Shown piece by piece: positions 52,158-60,318 of a stretch of DNA of 64,000 bases. A model generated the notes under the pieces. The model was not told the DNA's origin, did no database searches, and worked only from the letters and a program-made list of their open reading frames with translations. This DNA is from JAXLSZ01 sp046330315 (lineage in GTDB: Bacteria > Actinomycetota > Thermoleophilia > Solirubrobacterales > 70-9), in contig JAXLSZ010000007.1 in NCBI GenBank assembly GCA_046330315.1, forward strand, positions 248,001 through 312,000, given 5' to 3'. Within the stretch, counting starts at the first letter, position 1. Each line of letters opens with the position of its first letter. The position numbers and the translations under genes are program-made.

Positions 52158-53072
52158 ATGCCAGCCGCGCCGACCGCAAGCGCCGAGCACATCCGCAGCG
52201 TCAACGCGCGCTACCACGACGTCGCCGCCGAGACCTACGACGAGAAGTGGGGGATCGACTTCGGGCCCACCGGCCAGGCGCAGGTCCGGGCGAAGCTGCT
52301 CAAGGCGCTCGGCGGCCCGCCCCGGAGCCCCTTCCCCGAGGCGCTGGAGATCGGCGCCGGCACCGGCTACTTCTCGATCAACCTGCTGCGCGGCGGCCTG
52401 ATCGGAACAGCGACGGCGACCGACATCTCCCCGGGCATGCTCGCCGCGCTTGGCGCCAACGCCGCCGCGGCGGGCGTCGAGGTGCGCACCGTCACCTCCG
52501 ACGCCGAGAGCCTGCCCTTCGAGGACCGCTCCTTCGACCTCGTCTTCGGACACGCCGTGCTGCACCACATCCCCGACCTCGACCGGGCCTTCGCCGAGTT
52601 CGCCCGGGTGCTGCGCCCGGGTGGGACGGTTGCCTTCTGCGGCGAGCCCTCCCGCAACGGCGACCGGCTCGCCGCCGTCCCGAAGCGCGCCGGCTCGCTG
52701 CTGGCGCCGCTCTGGCGCCGGGCCGTGAGTGCCGGCGCCCTCGCGCCCGGCCACGGCGAGGAGGCGCACGATCACCGGCTGGAGAGCGAGGTGGACGTCC
52801 ACGCCTTCGCCCCGGCCGAGCTCCGGGACATGCTCCTGCGCGCCCGGTTCTCCTCGCCGCGGATCAGGGGCGAGGAGCTGCTCGCGAACGTCTGGGGCTG
52901 GGGCCTGCGCTCTCTCGAGGCGAGCGCCGAGCCGGACTCGGTGCCGATGGCGTGGCGTCGCTTCGCCTTCCGCAGCTATCTCGCCCTCCAGCGTCTCGAC
53001 GGCTCGCTGCTCGAGCCCCGCCTGCCGGCCGGGCTCTTCTACAACCTGGTGCTCTCCGCCCGCCTCGCCTGA
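52158..53072 (+). CDS. Class I SAM-dependent methyltransferase
   Basis: 304 residues. It has ALEIGAGTGYFSINLLRGG (SAM site), SDAESLPFEDRSFDLVFGHAVLHHIPDLDRAF and VLRPGGTVAFCGEPS, the UbiE/COQ5-like pattern, with a ~130-residue C-terminal cap. ATG start. TAGGCT at 52101-52106 is a possible -10 with a ~50-nt leader. Its place next to the methylated-glucan genes suggests a second sugar methyltransferase, but a quinone or lipid substrate is equally possible from sequence. Confidence 0.85.
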   Translation: MPAAPTASAEHIRSVNARYHDVAAETYDEKWGIDFGPTGQAQVRAKLLKALGGPPRSPFPEALEIGAGTGYFSINLLRGGLIGTATATDISPGMLAALGANAAAAGVEVRTVTSDAESLPFEDRSFDLVFGHAVLHHIPDLDRAFAEFARVLRPGGTVAFCGEPSRNGDRLAAVPKRAGSLLAPLWRRAVSAGALAPGHGEEAHDHRLESEVDVHAFAPAELRDMLLRARFSSPRIRGEELLANVWGWGLRSLEASAEPDSVPMAWRRFAFRSYLALQRLDGSLLEPRLPAGLFYNLVLSARLA

Positions 53073-53101
53073 CGCCCGGTCCCCCGCCCCCCCACCGCGA
53101 A

Positions 53102-53139
53102 CGTCCCGGAGTTGTTGCTATGGGGGGTACTCCGGGACG
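53102..53139. terminator. Perfect 11-bp hairpin between convergent genes
   Basis: Arms CGTCCCGGAGT (53102-53112) and its complement (53129-53139) flank a 16-nt loop. It lies between the methyltransferase end and the cyclase end, so it can stop both. No U-tract. Confidence 0.65.
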
Positions 53140-53140
53140 C

Positions 53141-54253
53141 TCAGCGGGTTTGGCGCCGCACCCGGTAGAGGCGGACCCGCGAGTCCAGCCCCTTCAGCCG
53201 ACGCTCTCCGGCAAACGAGCAGACGAAGCCGTCGCCGGCCTGCTCCCTGACCGACTCGGCGAGGAGCACGGTGCCCGGCCTGGCGATGCCGGTGATCCGG
53301 CTGGCCAGGTTGACCGGCTGCCCGTACCAATCGCCCCCGCGTCCGAGCGCCTCCCCCCAGGCGAGGCCGGCCCGGATCTGGGGGAACCCCTCCCCCTCCG
53401 CGTCGGCGGCCTCGACGAGGCTGAGCGCGGCGTCGATGCCCGCCCCGGCGTCGCGGGAGACGAGCATCGCGGCGTCGCCGATCAGCTTGATCAGCCTCAC
53501 CGGAGGCCGGGCGGACGCCGAGGCCAGCTCACCCAGCCGCCGCGCGACCCGGCCCAGCTCCTCGCTCGGCAACCGCTCGCCGAGCTTGGTGAACCCGACG
53601 ATGTCGGCGAAGCAGACGCAGACGTCCGCCCCCCCTAACGCCGGCGGGTCGGCGGCAATCACGTCCCGCTGCACCTGCTCGCGAAGGTGCCGGTTCAGCG
53701 CGTACTGGAGCACCGTCGCGATCTGCGGGGAGAGGATCCGCGCCGAGTGCTCCAGGCGCCGGGCCATCTCCGCCTCGCTCTCCGCGGACCCCGAGACGGT
53801 CCTCCAGATCACCTCGCGGTTTCCCTCCGCGATCCGGGCCATGGCAATGCCGATCACCCTGGTCATGTCGAGGATGTCGTCGTCGGAGATCCCGGCCTCC
53901 CGGAAGCGGGCGAGAATCCTCGCGGACTCGACGTCGTGGTCGTCGAGCGCCGCCTCCTGGGGGTCCACCTCCGGAAGGCCCAGCGCCCGGTTCATCCCCA
54001 TCAGCATCTCCGGCTCGACACCCGTCATCTCGGTGACCTGGAGCGGCGTGTAGCGCGGGCCCCGCGCGGAGAGCGCCCGCTCGACCGGCAGCAGGACGAG
54101 CCGGCTCTCCCGCACCGCCTGTCGCAGCTCGTCCATTCCCACCCCCTGCGCGACCAGGTCCTCGAGCAGCTCCATTCGCGCCTCGCGCTCGGCTCCCTCC
54201 AGGCCCTCGGCCAGGCCCGCCGCCTCCAGGTCTTCGCGTGAAGGGGTCGTCAT
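53141..54253 (-). CDS. Class III adenylate cyclase with N-terminal regulatory domain (Rv1264-like)
   Basis: 370 residues. An all-helical N-terminal region (~1-210) with segments like YTPLQVTEMTGVEPEML is the type found in pH-sensing Rv1264. The catalytic domain keeps both metal Asp residues (CFADIVGFTK and IGDAAM), the substrate Lys and Asp (LIKLIGD, GGDWYGQ) and the transition-state Asn and Arg (VNLASR), so it should make cAMP. Frame open upstream; I use the ATG at 54253. It diverges from the LON-domain gene. Confidence 0.9.
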   Translation of the reverse strand: MTTPSREDLEAAGLAEGLEGAEREARMELLEDLVAQGVGMDELRQAVRESRLVLLPVERALSARGPRYTPLQVTEMTGVEPEMLMGMNRALGLPEVDPQEAALDDHDVESARILARFREAGISDDDILDMTRVIGIAMARIAEGNREVIWRTVSGSAESEAEMARRLEHSARILSPQIATVLQYALNRHLREQVQRDVIAADPPALGGADVCVCFADIVGFTKLGERLPSEELGRVARRLGELASASARPPVRLIKLIGDAAMLVSRDAGAGIDAALSLVEAADAEGEGFPQIRAGLAWGEALGRGGDWYGQPVNLASRITGIARPGTVLLAESVREQAGDGFVCSFAGERRLKGLDSRVRLYRVRRQTR

Positions 54254-54325
54254 GGTGCCCCATTGTCGCCGCAGAGGCGGGCGCGCGCATCCGTCCCGCC
54301 GAACCGGCCGGCCGGGACCGCCGCC

Positions 54326-54331
54326 TAGACT
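54326..54331 (+). promoter_or_regulatory. Candidate -10 hexamer TAGACT for the LON-domain gene
   Basis: TAGACT ends 7 nt before the ATG; no ribosome binding site between. This is the best-spaced leaderless candidate in the window. Confidence 0.55.
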
Positions 54332-54338
54332 TCTCCCC

Positions 54339-54962
54339 ATGGCCCTCGACCTGCCGATCTTCGAGCTGCCGATGGCGCTGCTTCCGGGCGAGACCGTGCC
54401 CCTGCACATCTTCGAGGACCGCTACAAGCGGATGATCGGGCACTGCGTCGACTCGGGCGAGCGGTTCGGGATCGTGCTCCGCGACGAGGCCGGGGCCCGA
54501 TCCGTCGGCTGTACGGCGCTGGTCACCGAGATGCTGGAGCGGATGGACGACGGCAGGATGAACGTCCTGGTCACCGGGGAGAGCGCCTTCCGCGTCCTCG
54601 ACCGCTTTGACGACCCCGAGGATCCCCGGGCCGAGGTCGAGCTGATCGCCGAGGATGCCCCCGACCCCGACCCCGACCCCGAGGCCCTCGGCGAGGCGCG
54701 CTCGGCCTTCGCCCGGCTCGCCGAGGCGGCGCTGGGCGAGGCGCCGGACCCCGGGGAGCTGGCCGGCCTGGACTCCTACGGGCTGGCGGCACGGGTCGAG
54801 CTCTCCGCCGAGACCAAGCAGCGGCTGCTGCAGACGCGAGACGAGGAGAAGCGGCTCTCCTACCTGGCCGGGGTCTTCGGCGAACTGGCCGAGGCGGCGG
54901 GCCGGGCCGAGGAGATCGCCGAGCGGGCACGATCGAACGGCAGGATCCGGATCGGCCGCTGA
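54339..54962 (+). CDS. LON N-terminal (substrate-binding) domain protein
   Basis: 207 residues. It starts LDLPIFELPMALLPGETVPLHIFEDRYKRM, the PUA-like LON domain, and ends with a helical bundle region (LSAETKQRLLQTRDEEKRLSYLAGVFGEL). It has no ATPase or protease part, so it is a free-standing LON-domain protein. Role in bacteria not established. The ATG at 54339 fits the TAGACT hexamer; the frame is open further up without support. Confidence 0.86.
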   Translation: MALDLPIFELPMALLPGETVPLHIFEDRYKRMIGHCVDSGERFGIVLRDEAGARSVGCTALVTEMLERMDDGRMNVLVTGESAFRVLDRFDDPEDPRAEVELIAEDAPDPDPDPEALGEARSAFARLAEAALGEAPDPGELAGLDSYGLAARVELSAETKQRLLQTRDEEKRLSYLAGVFGELAEAAGRAEEIAERARSNGRIRIGR

Positions 54963-54976
54963 GCGGCCCCGTGGTG

Positions 54977-55176
54977 CCCCTCGGGCCAGGGCCACTGCCC
55001 CGCCCCCGCCCGGTTGGGCCCCTCGGGCCAGGGCCACTGCCCCGCCCCCCCGGTTGGGCCCCTCGGGCCAGGGCCACTGCCCCGCCCCCCCGGTTGGGCC
55101 CCTCGGGCCAGGGCCACTGCCCCGCCCCCCCGGTTGGGCCCCTCAGGCCAGGGCCACGGCCCCGCCCCGCCTCGGG
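54977..55176. repeat. 40-bp tandem array derived from the 3-prime end of the gamma-glutamyltransferase gene
   Basis: Five copies start at 54977, 55019, 55059, 55099 and 55139 (CCCCTCGGGCCAGGGCCACT each). The last copy overlaps the final codons and stop of the gene (55143 on). In the other copies the stop TGA reads CGA. It fills the gap between the LON-domain gene and the transferase. Confidence 0.9.
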
Positions 55177-56687
55177 TCGCCGCCGCCTTCGAGCCGGCCC
55201 GTGGAGGGGTCGCGCGTCACCGCCTGCACCCCCCCGAAGAAGAGGTTTCGATCCCGCCAGCGGACCACCGGGACCCCGGCGCTCTCGACCCGATCCAGGG
55301 TGCCGGGGTCGATCCCCGGCTCCGCCTGGAGGGTCCCGGACTCGAAGTGCACCCGCGGGGCCGCGACGGCCTCGGCGGGCCCCATCCCGTCGCCGAGCAG
55401 TCTCAGCACCGTCTGCAGCACGGCCGAGCGGATCCGGTTGGAGCCGGCGCTGCCCAGCCCGGCGACCACCTCGCCGTCGCGCATGACGACGGCGGGGGAC
55501 ATCATCGAGGTCATCCGGGCCCCGACCGGCGTGCGGTGGAAGCCGAGGGGGTTGAGGTCCTCCTCCCCGAGCATGTTGTTGACGTGGATCCCGGTGCCGG
55601 GCACGACCAGGCCCGATCCGGTGCCGTTGGAGCAGGTGACGCTGGCGCAGCCGCCCTCTGCGTCCATCACCACCAGGTGGGTGGTGGAGCCCAGCCGGTC
55701 CTCGGGACCCCCGGGCAGCGGGCCCTGCCCCGAGGCGATCCGCTCCGCCTCACGGTCGAGGTTGGTCGCGGCGAGGAACGACTCCGCGAACCCCTCCTCG
55801 TAGAGGCCCTCGGCGAAGCGGGCGGCCCGGGCCCGGTTCGCCGCCTCCATGACGCTGAGGACGCTCTGGACCGAGTCGCTCCCGAGCCGCTCCAGCAGCT
55901 CCAGCGCGAAGGCGATCAGGATCCCGCCCGAGGAGGGAGGCGGGTTGGTCAGGACCTCGCAGCCGCGGTGGCGAGCCCGCACCGGAGTGCGCTCGATCGG
56001 CCCGTAGGCGGCCATGTCGGAGCGCGAGAGGATCCCGCCGCGCTCGCAGACGAAGTCGGCCACGGCGGCGCCGATCTCACCCCGGTAGAACGGCTCGTGC
56101 CCTTCGGCGGCGAGCATCTCAAGCGCGCCGGCCAGGTCCTCGAACCGGAAGGTCTCCCCCTCCCGGAGGATCCGCCCCCCGGGGGCGTAGATCCGCCTGC
56201 ACTCCGGCAGCCGGGTGTAGATCGGCTCGAGGATCTCCAGTACGTAGGCCTGCTGGCGGTTGAGCGGGGCGCCCTCGCGGGCCAGGCGCACCGCGGGACC
56301 GATCAGCTCGGCCATCGGCATCGTCCCGTAGCCGGCGAGCGCGTGGGAGACGCCGGCCGCCGTCCCCGGCACCCCGCATGACGCGGCCCCGACGTTGAAG
56401 ACCTGCGTGGTCGCCTCGTCGAAGTGGACGTCCACCGGCACCAGCTCCTCCCCCCGCTCAGTTCCCTCGCGCCCCGGCATCTCGACGAAGAAGTCGATCA
56501 GCGCCGTCCGGCCCGCCTCGTGGACGATCATGAACCCGCCGGCGCCCAGCCCGGTCAGCGGGCTCTCGACGGCGAACGAGGCGAGCATCGCCGCCACCGC
56601 GGCATCCACGGCGTTCCCGCCCTCCCCCAGCACCTGCGCACCCGCCTCCGCCGTGAGCGGATGCCCGGCAGCGACCACCCCCCTCAT
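55143..56687 (-). CDS. Gamma-glutamyltransferase family protein
   Basis: 514 residues. The autoprocessing and catalytic Thr is in RLGSTTHLVVMDAEG; TNPPPSSGGI, GTGIHVNNMLGEEDLNP and SPAVVMRDGEVVAGLGSAGSNRI also match. It begins directly with RGVVAAGHPLTAEAG and has no signal peptide, so it may act in the cytoplasm. It cleaves gamma-glutamyl bonds (glutathione, poly-gamma-glutamate, or other); substrate not set by sequence. ATG start, 15 nt behind ftsZ. Confidence 0.92.
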   Translation of the reverse strand: MRGVVAAGHPLTAEAGAQVLGEGGNAVDAAVAAMLASFAVESPLTGLGAGGFMIVHEAGRTALIDFFVEMPGREGTERGEELVPVDVHFDEATTQVFNVGAASCGVPGTAAGVSHALAGYGTMPMAELIGPAVRLAREGAPLNRQQAYVLEILEPIYTRLPECRRIYAPGGRILREGETFRFEDLAGALEMLAAEGHEPFYRGEIGAAVADFVCERGGILSRSDMAAYGPIERTPVRARHRGCEVLTNPPPSSGGILIAFALELLERLGSDSVQSVLSVMEAANRARAARFAEGLYEEGFAESFLAATNLDREAERIASGQGPLPGGPEDRLGSTTHLVVMDAEGGCASVTCSNGTGSGLVVPGTGIHVNNMLGEEDLNPLGFHRTPVGARMTSMMSPAVVMRDGEVVAGLGSAGSNRIRSAVLQTVLRLLGDGMGPAEAVAAPRVHFESGTLQAEPGIDPGTLDRVESAGVPVVRWRDRNLFFGGVQAVTRDPSTGRLEGGGDPRRGGAVALA

Positions 56688-56702
56688 TGCGTCGCCCCGC
56701 GG

Positions 56703-58178
56703 CTAGCCGGGAAGGAACTCCGGGACGTCCACCCCGCCGATCTCGTCCGACCGCTCGCGGCCGCGGTCGGCGGTGCGCCGGATGGTCGGCTCGGCCGGCC
56801 GGCGGGCCGGAGCGCTGCGCCCGTCGAACCGGGTGGCCACCACGGTGACCCAGATCTGGTCGCCGAGGTCCTCGTCGACGTTCGCGCCGAAGATGATGTT
56901 GGCGTCGGGATGGGCGGCCTCGCCGACCACCTTGGCGGCCTCGCTGACCTCGACCAGGGAGAGGTCGGGGCCTCCTGTGATCGAGAGCAGGATCGCGCGG
57001 GCGCCCTCCATCGAGGTCTCCAGCAGGGGCGAGGAGATCGCCTTCTCGGCGGCGAGCACCGCCCGGTCCTCGCCGTGGCCCATGCCGATCCCCAGCAGCG
57101 CCTGCCCCGCCTGGGACATGATCGTCCGCACGTCGGCGAAGTCGAGGTTGATCAGGGCCGGCAGCGTGACCAGGTCCGAGATTCCCTGAACACCCTGGCG
57201 CAGGACGTCGTCGGCGACCTGGAAGGCCTCGATCATCGAGGTCTGCTGGTCGAGCACCTCGAGCAGCCTGTCGTTGGGGACGACGATCAGGGTGTCGACC
57301 TCGGCGGCGAGCGCCTCGATGCCCTTGCTCGCCATGCCGCTGCGGCGCGAGCCCTCGAAGCTGAACGGCTTGGTGACGATCCCCACGGTCAGCGCGCCGA
57401 CCTCACGGGCCAGCCTCGCGACCACGGGCGCGGCTCCGGTGCCGGTCCCCCCGCCGGCGCCGGCGGCGACGAAGACCATGTCGGAGCCCTTGAGGAGCCG
57501 CTTGATCTTGTCCTGCTCGTCGAAGGCCGACTGGAACCCGAGCTCGGGGTCCGCGCCGGCGCCCAGGCCCCGGGTCTGGTCGGAGCCGATGTGGACGGTG
57601 ATGTCGGCGATGCAGAGCTGCAGCGACTGCAGGTCCGTGTTGACCGCCATGAACTCCACACCGGGGATCTGGGCCTCGACCATCCTGTTGACCGCGTTGA
57701 CCCCGGCGCCGCCGACGCCGACCACGCTGATCCGCGGCGCCTGCGGCTCCCCGCCCGGCGGCGAGTAGGCGGGCTCGCGACGCCCGTACCTGGGGTGCTC
57801 GAGGTGCTCCATGGGCCGCTCGTCGAAGACCTTGCGGACCCGCTCGCCGGGCTCTGGCACCTCGGCGGGCTCCTCGTGGGCCCGGGTCACGCTGATCGGC
57901 TCCCCGGACGCAGCCTCGGGGGGCTCGGGACTGCGGGAGACGGGGTCCTCGCGCCCGAAGCGGGCCGAGTACTCCTCGTCGCGCGCCGGCCGGGGCTCGG
58001 ATGTTCCCTCCGGCTCGGTCCGGGATTCGGGCTCGGCCGCGGCCGCCTCGGCGGGCTCCGGCTCGCGCCCCAGGTCGGGGGCCTCGGGGGGATCTTCCGG
58101 GCGGTCCCCGGCGGTGGATCTGAAGAGGTCGGCGAGGGGGCCCTCTCGCATGCTGGCGCGCTTACGACGACGGGCCAT
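56703..58178 (-). CDS. ftsZ: Cell division GTPase FtsZ with ~148-residue N-terminal extension
   Basis: 491 residues. The FtsZ core starts only at about residue 149 (RISVVGVGGAGVNAVNRM), followed by the tubulin signature GGGTGTGAAP, the T7 loop NLDFADVRTIM and a C-terminal DVPEFLPG peptide that normally binds partner proteins. The preceding 148 residues are acidic, Pro/Glu/Arg-rich and probably disordered; most FtsZ proteins have fewer than 40 there. No other division genes lie nearby. The ATG overlaps the ParA gene stop by 17 nt. Confidence 0.94.
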   Translation of the reverse strand: MARRRKRASMREGPLADLFRSTAGDRPEDPPEAPDLGREPEPAEAAAAEPESRTEPEGTSEPRPARDEEYSARFGREDPVSRSPEPPEAASGEPISVTRAHEEPAEVPEPGERVRKVFDERPMEHLEHPRYGRREPAYSPPGGEPQAPRISVVGVGGAGVNAVNRMVEAQIPGVEFMAVNTDLQSLQLCIADITVHIGSDQTRGLGAGADPELGFQSAFDEQDKIKRLLKGSDMVFVAAGAGGGTGTGAAPVVARLAREVGALTVGIVTKPFSFEGSRRSGMASKGIEALAAEVDTLIVVPNDRLLEVLDQQTSMIEAFQVADDVLRQGVQGISDLVTLPALINLDFADVRTIMSQAGQALLGIGMGHGEDRAVLAAEKAISSPLLETSMEGARAILLSITGGPDLSLVEVSEAAKVVGEAAHPDANIIFGANVDEDLGDQIWVTVVATRFDGRSAPARRPAEPTIRRTADRGRERSDEIGGVDVPEFLPG

Positions 58179-59292
58179 TCCTCAGGATCTCCTTGGCAAG
58201 CTCACGGTAGTAGTTGGCCGCGTTCGAATCGGGATCGTACTTGAGCACGCTCGAACCGCGGACGGGCGCCTCGGCGAACTTGATCGCCTTGCGGATCCTC
58301 GTCTTGAAGACCAGGTCGCCGAAGTTCTCCTCGAGGATCTCCACCGCCTCCTTGGCGTGGACGGTGCGCGAGTCGAACATGGTGGGCAGGATGCCCTCGA
58401 TGTGCACGTCGGGGTTGAGGTTCTCCTGGATCATCTTCAGCGTGTTCTGGAGCTGCACCAGGCCGCGCATCGACAGATACTCGCACTGGACGGGGACGAT
58501 CACCCGGTCGGAGGCGGTCAGCGCGTTGATCGTCAGCAGGCCGAGGCTGGGCGGGGTGTCGATGCAGACGTAGTCGTAGTCGCCGGAGACCTCCCGCAGC
58601 GCCTTCTCGAGCGAGCGCTCTCGGCCGATCTTGGTGCTCATCGCGATCTCCGCGCCGGCGAGGTCGATCGAGGCGACCGCGATGTCGATCTCGCGGCTGG
58701 CGATCACTTTGCTGATCGGCAGGTCGTTGACCAGCACGTCGTAGAGGCTGCGCTCGAGCTTGTCGGGATCGATCCCCTGGCTCATCGTCAGGTTGCCCTG
58801 CGGGTCGAGGTCCACGCAGAGCACCCGGTGGCCCTGCTCGGCGAAGGCGACGGCCAGGTTCAGGGTCGTGGTGGTCTTGGCGACGCCGCCCTTCTGGTTG
58901 GCGAAGGCGATCACCTGCGCGTGCCTGGTCGGAAGCTGCTCCGCCTCCCCGCCGGACCCGGGCAGCGGACGGCTCGGGACGATCAGGTCCTCGGGGCGCA
59001 TCCTCGCCGGCCCGTCCTCCTCCTCCTCGCCCTCCTCGACGAGAAGCACGGTTTCCTCGGCGGGAAGCACGACCGGGTCCGAGCCGGGGCCGCCGGTCAC
59101 GGTGATCTCGACGTCCTCGGGCTCCGGGGGGGTCGGCACGCCCTCAGGCCGCTCGGGACCGCCGGCCGCCACCGCGTCGGCGGTGAGGGGAAGCTCGGCC
59201 TCGGCGGCGATCACGGCGTCGACGGCATCGGACGGCTCGGCGGAGCGCTCTGGGGCTTCTACGGTCTTCGGCTTTCGGCTGAGGAATCCCAT
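58162..59292 (-). CDS. ParA/Soj-family ATPase with acidic N-terminal extension
   Basis: 376 residues. The ATPase begins at about residue 122 with NQKGGVAKTTTTLNLA (deviant Walker A), then CVDLDPQGNLTMSQG and CIDTPPSLGLLTINAL. Its first ~120 residues are acidic and low-complexity. No parB or parS-like site is visible, so this is an orphan ParA, and its overlap with ftsZ suggests a role in positioning the division machinery (inference). The start may be the ATG at 59292 or at 59310, six codons earlier. Confidence 0.88.
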   Translation of the reverse strand: MGFLSRKPKTVEAPERSAEPSDAVDAVIAAEAELPLTADAVAAGGPERPEGVPTPPEPEDVEITVTGGPGSDPVVLPAEETVLLVEEGEEEEDGPARMRPEDLIVPSRPLPGSGGEAEQLPTRHAQVIAFANQKGGVAKTTTTLNLAVAFAEQGHRVLCVDLDPQGNLTMSQGIDPDKLERSLYDVLVNDLPISKVIASREIDIAVASIDLAGAEIAMSTKIGRERSLEKALREVSGDYDYVCIDTPPSLGLLTINALTASDRVIVPVQCEYLSMRGLVQLQNTLKMIQENLNPDVHIEGILPTMFDSRTVHAKEAVEILEENFGDLVFKTRIRKAIKFAEAPVRGSSVLKYDPDSNAANYYRELAKEILRNGPSS

Positions 59293-59400
59293 TGCGGCGC
59301 TTATTCGCATGGCCCGGCGGTTTTCCTGCCGGGGTCCGGAATTGCGAGCTGCGGTGCATCCCGGCCGGGGCGGTGGGTTCCCGGCTGCTTCAATGCGGCG

Positions 59401-60318
59401 ATCGGCGAGCTGCTCGAAAAGCGCCTGGTCTTCGTGACCGGGAAGGGGGGCGTGGGCAAGACCACCGTGGCGATCGCGCTCGGCATGAGGGCCGCCGCGC
59501 AGGGGAAGAGGACGATCGTCTGCGAGGTCTCCTCGCAGGAGAACGCCTCGCGCTTCTTCAAGCGGGCCGAGGTCGGGTTCAACGAGGTGCAGATGGAGGA
59601 GAACCTGTGGTCGATCTCGATAGACCCCGACGAGTCCATGCGGGAGTACGTGCTGCTCCAGCTCAAGGTCAGGGCGATGCGGGACATGCTCTTCCGGAGC
59701 CGCGTGTTCACCTACCTCGCCGCCGCGACCCCCGGCCTCAAGGAGCTGGTCACGATCGGCAAGATCTGGGAGCTCGCCCAGCCGGACCGCAAGGTCAGGA
59801 AGGCCCACCGCTACGACCTCGTGGTCGTCGACGCTCCGGCCACCGGGCACGGGGTCGGGTTCCTGGAGACGCCGAGGACCTTCGCCGCGATCGCCCGCAT
59901 GGGTCCGATCCACTCCCAGGCCCTGGAGCTGGACCGGCTGGTGACGGACCAGCGCCGGACCGGCGCGGCGATCGTCTCCCTGCCCGAGGAGATGCCGGTC
60001 AACGAGTCCGCCGCGCTGGAGAGCCAGCTCCGCGAGGAGGTCGGCGTCGCGGTGGACCGCGTCTACATGAACGCGCTCTACCCCGAGCGCTTCTCCAGGC
60101 AGGAGGCGGAGCGCCTCGCCGGGGTGGCGGAGCAGGGCGAGGGCCCGGTGCGGGCCGCGGCGAGGGCGGCCGTCTCCGAGCACCGCCGGGCGCGCTCGCA
60201 GCGGGCCCAGCTCGCCCGGCTGCGACGGCGCACCGGGACCACCGTGCGGACCCTCCCCTTCATCTTCGAGCCGGAGCTCGGGATCGAGTCGGTCCGCAGG
60301 CTCTCCGCGAGGCTCTGA
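59401..60318 (+). CDS. ArsA/GET3-like ATPase, first of a pair (Rv3679-like)
   Basis: About 305 residues. LVFVTGKGGVGKTTVAIALG is the ArsA/GET3 P-loop with the signature Lys; LVVVDAPATGHGVGFLETP is the switch region. In mycobacteria a similar pair (Rv3679-Rv3680) forms a complex. The start is a puzzle: no in-frame ATG, GTG or TTG precedes the first beta strand. The GTG at 59434 would cut into it; ATC at 59401 or CTG at 59410 would give a complete IGELLEKRLVF start. An ATG at 59393 is in another frame. I give the longest sensible form. Confidence 0.82.
   Translation: MGELLEKRLVFVTGKGGVGKTTVAIALGMRAAAQGKRTIVCEVSSQENASRFFKRAEVGFNEVQMEENLWSISIDPDESMREYVLLQLKVRAMRDMLFRSRVFTYLAAATPGLKELVTIGKIWELAQPDRKVRKAHRYDLVVVDAPATGHGVGFLETPRTFAAIARMGPIHSQALELDRLVTDQRRTGAAIVSLPEEMPVNESAALESQLREEVGVAVDRVYMNALYPERFSRQEAERLAGVAEQGEGPVRAAARAAVSEHRRARSQRAQLARLRRRTGTTVRTLPFIFEPELGIESVRRLSARL

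Noticed and set aside
54977..55176. CRISPR-like regular spacing of repeats
   Set aside because: The units are contiguous with no unique spacers, and one unit is the end of a coding gene. No cas genes are present.
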